A stretch of 7,084 nt of DNA, from the NCBI GenBank assembly GCA_021845705.1, contig JAJZVJ010000121.1, positions 1 through 7,084 of the forward strand, in the 5' to 3' direction. The DNA is from a bacterium. GTDB lineage: Bacteria; Elusimicrobiota; Elusimicrobia; Elusimicrobiales; UBA9959. The first letter of the stretch is position 1. Every line of letters starts with the position of its first letter. The notes below the pieces were generated by a model, which was not told the origin of the DNA, did not search any database, and was given only the letters and a program-made list of their open reading frames with translations. Position numbers and translations under genes: made by a program. Below are positions 4,530 to 7,084 of this stretch, one piece after another.

Positions 4530-5759
4530 ATGAAGAAAGCAATTGCCGCAATCCTGCTTGTTTCATGCGCCTGGGCCCCCGCGGGCGCCGCGCTGAACCT
4601 TGCGGACGTGCTGACCGAAGTCCGCGCAAAGAACCCGGACCTGAAGGCGGCTGCGGCTGTATCTTCAGCCGCGAAGAGCCGGATAAAGCAGGCCTACCTC
4701 CTGAAAGACCCGGTGATAGAATTCGAGCGGATGTATACCCCTTCCGGAAAGAATTTTGTCAGCGGCGCGGGCGAAAGGAATATCTCGATAAGCCAGGAGA
4801 TCGATAACCCCTATAAACTCCTCCTGCGCAGGGATATCGCCAAAGACGAGCGCGCTTTTTATTCCTCACTTTACGACGCCAAAGAACTGGAGCTGACCGC
4901 CAAGGCCAAGGCGCTTTTTTACGAATATTACCTGGCCGCGAAAGAGGAGATGATCTATAACGAAACGGCGGACGTGCTTCGCGGGTTCTCGAAGATAGCG
5001 GAGACCAAATATTCGGTCGGCCGCGCTTCCCAGAGCGACGCGATAAAAGCGCAGGTGGAACTTTCCCGCGCGCTGAACATGCTTGTGACGGTCTCCCAGG
5101 AAAAAGAAACCGCCAAAGCCATGCTGAACTCCCTGATGGACCGGGATACCCTGTCCCCGCTGGAGGAGCCGGGCGAGCTGGAGCCTGCCGGACCCGGCGC
5201 GGACTATGAGAAGATGCGGGCGGCCGCCCTTGCCGCCAACCCCGGCCTTAAGGCCTATACCCTTAAAGTCACCCAGGCAGAGCGCCGCCTCTCGCTTTCA
5301 AAAGCGGAATATCTGCCGGACCTGATGCTGCTTTACCGGAAAAGGAGCGCTCCCGGGCAGGCGATGGACAACACCTACGACGTCTCGCTGGGCCTGACCG
5401 TGCCGCTCTGGTTCTCGAAGCAGAAAGAGATGGTGAAAGAAGCCGGCGCCGAGCGCGACATGGCGAAGGCCGAATACAAAGCGGCGGGCAACGAACTGGC
5501 CTCCTCGCTGAGGGAAGCCGATATTAAAGCGCGCAGCAGCCTGCGCCTCGTGGACCTTTACCGCGGCAGCGTTATCCCCCAGGCCGAGGAAGCGCTGAAA
5601 ATAGCGCTGAGCGGCTACCAGGCCGATAAGACCGGTTTCATGGACCTGCTGGACGCGCAGCGCACCCTGCTGGAGTTCCGGATGGACTATTACCGCTACG
5701 TCGTGGACTACCAGACCTGGCTCGCGCGGGTTGATCAACTGACAGGGAAAATAAAATGA
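4530..5759 (+). CDS. TolC-family outer-membrane efflux factor (CusC/CzcC-like)
   Basis: The 409-residue protein is in the normal size range for an outer-membrane efflux duct. Residues 1-20 look like a signal peptide ending AGA before ALNLADVL. However, LVSC at residues 10-13 also resembles a lipobox, and many CusC/CzcC proteins are lipoproteins, so acylation at Cys13 is possible though the n/h-region is short. Two OEP repeats are visible. Each is a long Ala/Glu/Lys-rich coiled-coil hairpin (about 105-205 and 295-395), and each is preceded by a beta-strand segment (for example EFERMYTPSG and LMLLYRKRS). The TGFMDLLDAQRTLLEFRMDYYRYVVDYQ stretch near the end is characteristic of the family. It should form the trimeric outer-membrane channel for the adaptor and pump encoded next. 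It starts 8 nt after the small membrane protein with only a weak SD. Its stop overlaps the adaptor start (ATGA at 5756-5759). Confidence 0.93.
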   Translation: MKKAIAAILLVSCAWAPAGAALNLADVLTEVRAKNPDLKAAAAVSSAAKSRIKQAYLLKDPVIEFERMYTPSGKNFVSGAGERNISISQEIDNPYKLLLRRDIAKDERAFYSSLYDAKELELTAKAKALFYEYYLAAKEEMIYNETADVLRGFSKIAETKYSVGRASQSDAIKAQVELSRALNMLVTVSQEKETAKAMLNSLMDRDTLSPLEEPGELEPAGPGADYEKMRAAALAANPGLKAYTLKVTQAERRLSLSKAEYLPDLMLLYRKRSAPGQAMDNTYDVSLGLTVPLWFSKQKEMVKEAGAERDMAKAEYKAAGNELASSLREADIKARSSLRLVDLYRGSVIPQAEEALKIALSGYQADKTGFMDLLDAQRTLLEFRMDYYRYVVDYQTWLARVDQLTGKIK

Positions 5760-6034
5760 AAGCAAAAAAAATCGCCTTAATGATCCTGGGGCTCCTGTTG
5801 CTGGCCGCCGTCCCTTTCGGAATAAAACTTTACCGCGGGCGCGGCGGGCATGAAGCTTCCCAGCATAAAGACTCCTATTCCTGCCCCATGCACCCCACCT
5901 ATGTTTCGGACAAGCCCGGCTCCTGCCCTATCTGCGGAATGAACCTGGTCAAAACGGAAAAGACTCCCGCTGCGGCCCCGCAAACCGCCGAAAAGACAAT
6001 AAAATTCTACCGCAATCCCATAACCCTGAGATAA
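5756..6034 (+). CDS. cusB: CusB-type RND adaptor, N-terminal fragment (5' part of a frameshifted gene)
   Basis: This 92-codon fragment of a periplasmic adaptor (membrane fusion protein) has an N-terminal anchor or signal sequence (residues about 4-24). It then has the heavy-metal-binding domain YSCPMHPTYVSDKPGSCPIC (41-60) with Cys43, Met45, His46, Cys57, Cys60 and Met62. This domain is typical of CusB-like adaptors of Cu/Ag efflux pumps. The frame then starts the second conserved segment, KTIKFYRNP (80-88), and runs abruptly into a TAA at 6032-6034. The expected continuation (MNPEITS...PMKDGMGMDYVP) lies in the next frame, so this is a truncated piece of one gene rather than a separate protein. 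It could still be made as a small soluble or anchored metal-binding peptide. It overlaps the TolC-family gene by 4 nt (ATGA), so it is translationally coupled. Confidence 0.85.
   Translation: MKAKKIALMILGLLLLAAVPFGIKLYRGRGGHEASQHKDSYSCPMHPTYVSDKPGSCPICGMNLVKTEKTPAAAPQTAEKTIKFYRNPITLR
6020..6022 (+). other. One-base deletion (frameshift) breaking the cusB-like gene
   Basis: The bases read CCC ATA ACC CTG AGA TAA in the upstream frame. Adding one G between 6021 and 6022 gives CCC ATG AAC CCT GAG and rejoins the downstream frame. The joined peptide, YRNPMNPEITSKTPMKDG followed by MGMDYVPVYE, is the canonical second motif of CusB-like adaptors. The repaired gene is 388 codons including the stop. 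No classical slippery heptamer is present. Confidence 0.85.
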
Positions 6035-6048
6035 CTTCTAAAACGCCC

Positions 6049-6918
6049 ATGAAGGACGGGATGGGCATGGATTATGTCCCGGTTTACGAACTGGCAGCGG
6101 CAGGCAAAATAGTGGCCGGCAGGGCGCCGATCGTCATGGACGACGAGAAGAGGCAGCTCATCGGCGTGAAGACCGCGCGGGCGGCTTACAGGACGCTCAC
6201 CCACACCGTGCTGAGCTCCGGGAAAGTGGCCTACGACCCGGACCTCTACCAGGCCATCTCGGAATATAGGGAAGCCTCCATAGCCCGGGACAAAGTGAAA
6301 GACAGCTCGTGGCCTGAAGTCGCTGAAAGGGCCGAAGCGCTGGTCCGGGCCTCGGGGCTGCGCCTCAGGCAGCTGGGCCTTTCCGAAGAACAGGTAGCCG
6401 CGCTGGGCCGCGGCGGCGGGACAAGCGCCAATCTGCTGCTGCCGGGCGCGAGGGCCTGGCTTTACGCCCAGATCTACGAGTACGAGATAAGCCTGGTAAA
6501 ACCGGGACAGGAAATTGAGGCCGTTACGCCCGCCTACCCCGGCAGGGTTTTCCGCGGGAGCATAAAGTCCGTAGACTCCATCCTTTCCGCCGAAACGCGC
6601 ACCCTGCGCGTAAGGGCCGAAGTGGAAAATCCGGACGGCCTGCTGAAACCCGATATGTACGCCGAGGTAAGGATAAAAGTGACGCTGGGCTCGCGCCTTG
6701 CGGTTCCGCTCAGCGCAGTTATAGACACCGGCGTGCGCAAGCTGGTTTATGTGGCTAAAGGCGAAGGGACGCTTGAGCCCGTGGAAGTCAGGATAGGGTT
6801 CGAGGGCGATGAGTACGCCGAGATCTTGTCGGGGATCAAGGAAGGGGAGAAAGTGGTGACTTCCGCCAATTTCCTGGTTGACTCCGAGTCCAGGCTTAAA
6901 TCGACGTCGCCGGAATAA
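6049..6918 (+). CDS. cusB: CusB-type RND adaptor, main C-terminal part (3' part of the frameshifted gene)
   Basis: This frame carries the bulk of the adaptor (289 codons from ATG 6049; coding similarity actually resumes at about 6022). It opens with MKDGMGMDYVPVYE, the end of the conserved metal-binding segment. Then come the first half of the barrel-sandwich hybrid (about 28-66), a short alpha-hairpin (about 66-120), the second half of the barrel-sandwich and beta-barrel (about 128-212, including the signature AETRTLRVRAEVENPDGLLKP), and the membrane-proximal domain (about 215-283) ending VVTSANFLVDSESRLKS, a strongly conserved tail. The adaptor bridges the inner-membrane pump and outer-membrane duct in the periplasm. 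The ATG at 6049 has no SD and encodes an internal Met of the family, so it is unlikely to be a true start. Without frameshift repair the product would lack the membrane/signal sequence and could not be exported. The gene ends 4 nt before the pump gene. Confidence 0.88.
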   Translation: MKDGMGMDYVPVYELAAAGKIVAGRAPIVMDDEKRQLIGVKTARAAYRTLTHTVLSSGKVAYDPDLYQAISEYREASIARDKVKDSSWPEVAERAEALVRASGLRLRQLGLSEEQVAALGRGGGTSANLLLPGARAWLYAQIYEYEISLVKPGQEIEAVTPAYPGRVFRGSIKSVDSILSAETRTLRVRAEVENPDGLLKPDMYAEVRIKVTLGSRLAVPLSAVIDTGVRKLVYVAKGEGTLEPVEVRIGFEGDEYAEILSGIKEGEKVVTSANFLVDSESRLKSTSPE

Positions 6919-6922
6919 GCCC

Positions 6923-7084
6923 ATGATAAAAAAAATAATCGCTTTTTCCGCCCACAACAAGGCATTGGTCATTATCTTTACCGCAGTAGCCGTGATCGGG
7001 GCTTACTTCTGCGTAAAGAATATTTCGCTGGACGCCATCCCCGACCTTTCCGACACGCAGGTGATAGTTTATTCCCGCTGGGAC
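6923..7084 (+). CDS. cusA: CusA/CzcA-type heavy-metal RND efflux pump, N-terminus only
   Basis: The first 54 codons of a long gene run off the right edge of the window. Residues about 1-30 hold the first transmembrane helix (KALVIIFTAVAVIGAYFCVKN). The heavy-metal RND hallmark DAIPDLSDTQVIVYSRWD follows at 37-54, closely matching the N-terminal DALPDLSDVQVI region of E. coli CusA. The product would be the roughly 1000-residue proton-driven inner-membrane pump that loads Cu(I)/Ag(I), or possibly divalent metals, from the periplasm into the outer-membrane channel. The metal-binding adaptor domain upstream favours a Cus (monovalent) rather than Czc (divalent) assignment, but the substrate-defining Met residues lie outside the window. 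It starts 4 nt after the adaptor stop with a poor SD, consistent with coupled translation. Confidence 0.93.
   Translation, partial: MIKKIIAFSAHNKALVIIFTAVAVIGAYFCVKNISLDAIPDLSDTQVIVYSRWD

Noticed and set aside
6049..6051. Independent translation start of a second adaptor gene
   Set aside because: There is no SD, the Met is an internal residue of a conserved family motif, and the product would lack an export signal. A frameshift explains the data better.
6007..6972. Long minus-strand reading frame opposite the adaptor gene (321 codons)
   Set aside because: It is antisense to a clearly recognisable CusB-like protein and shows no recognisable domain. Long shadow frames are common in GC-rich DNA.

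Overview
The window comes from a GC-rich, diderm (Gram-negative-type) bacterium. The evidence is an outer-membrane efflux factor, a tripartite RND pump and Sec-secreted proteases. ATA (Ile), AGG/AGA (Arg) and GTG starts are common despite the high GC. This would suit an uncultivated lineage such as Elusimicrobiota, but that placement is a guess from codon flavour, not a measurement. No tRNA, rRNA, CRISPR array, insertion sequence or convincing intrinsic terminator was seen.

Layout. (1) Minus strand, 1-2165: two secreted serine proteases in tandem 21 nt apart. A subtilase (S8) with signal peptide and propeptide comes first, then a trypsin/V8-like (S1) protease whose C-terminus lies beyond the window edge. 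(2) 2166-2368: a divergent intergenic region with small inverted repeats and a candidate promoter placed so that the next gene would be leaderless. (3) Plus strand, 2369-2953: an ECF-type RNA polymerase sigma factor. (4) 2954-3226: a structured non-coding stretch with a promoter-like motif and two strong hairpins, leading into a DUF302 gene (3227-3616). (5) 3693-7084: a tight operon of a ZAS (zf-HC2) anti-sigma-like membrane protein with a C-terminal Cys/His cluster, a DUF4190-like small membrane protein, a TolC/CusC-type outer-membrane factor, a CusB-type adaptor split by a one-base frameshift, and the start of a CusA-type heavy-metal RND pump.

How it fits together (inference). Two 31-bp direct repeats, 26/31 identical, lie just upstream of the DUF302 leader and of the anti-sigma/efflux operon. 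They are conserved in two blocks spaced like an ECF -35/-10 promoter and diverge between them. No copy was seen in front of the sigma gene itself. The simplest reading is a metal- or redox-responsive switch. The anti-sigma protein would hold the ECF sigma factor at the membrane, and its outer Cys/His cluster would sense Cu(I) or a similar soft metal. Released sigma would then fire both repeat promoters, giving DUF302, more anti-sigma (feedback) and the Cus-type efflux pump. The adaptor gene as written cannot make a full protein: restoring one G near 6021/6022 recreates an uninterrupted family-typical protein of 387 residues.
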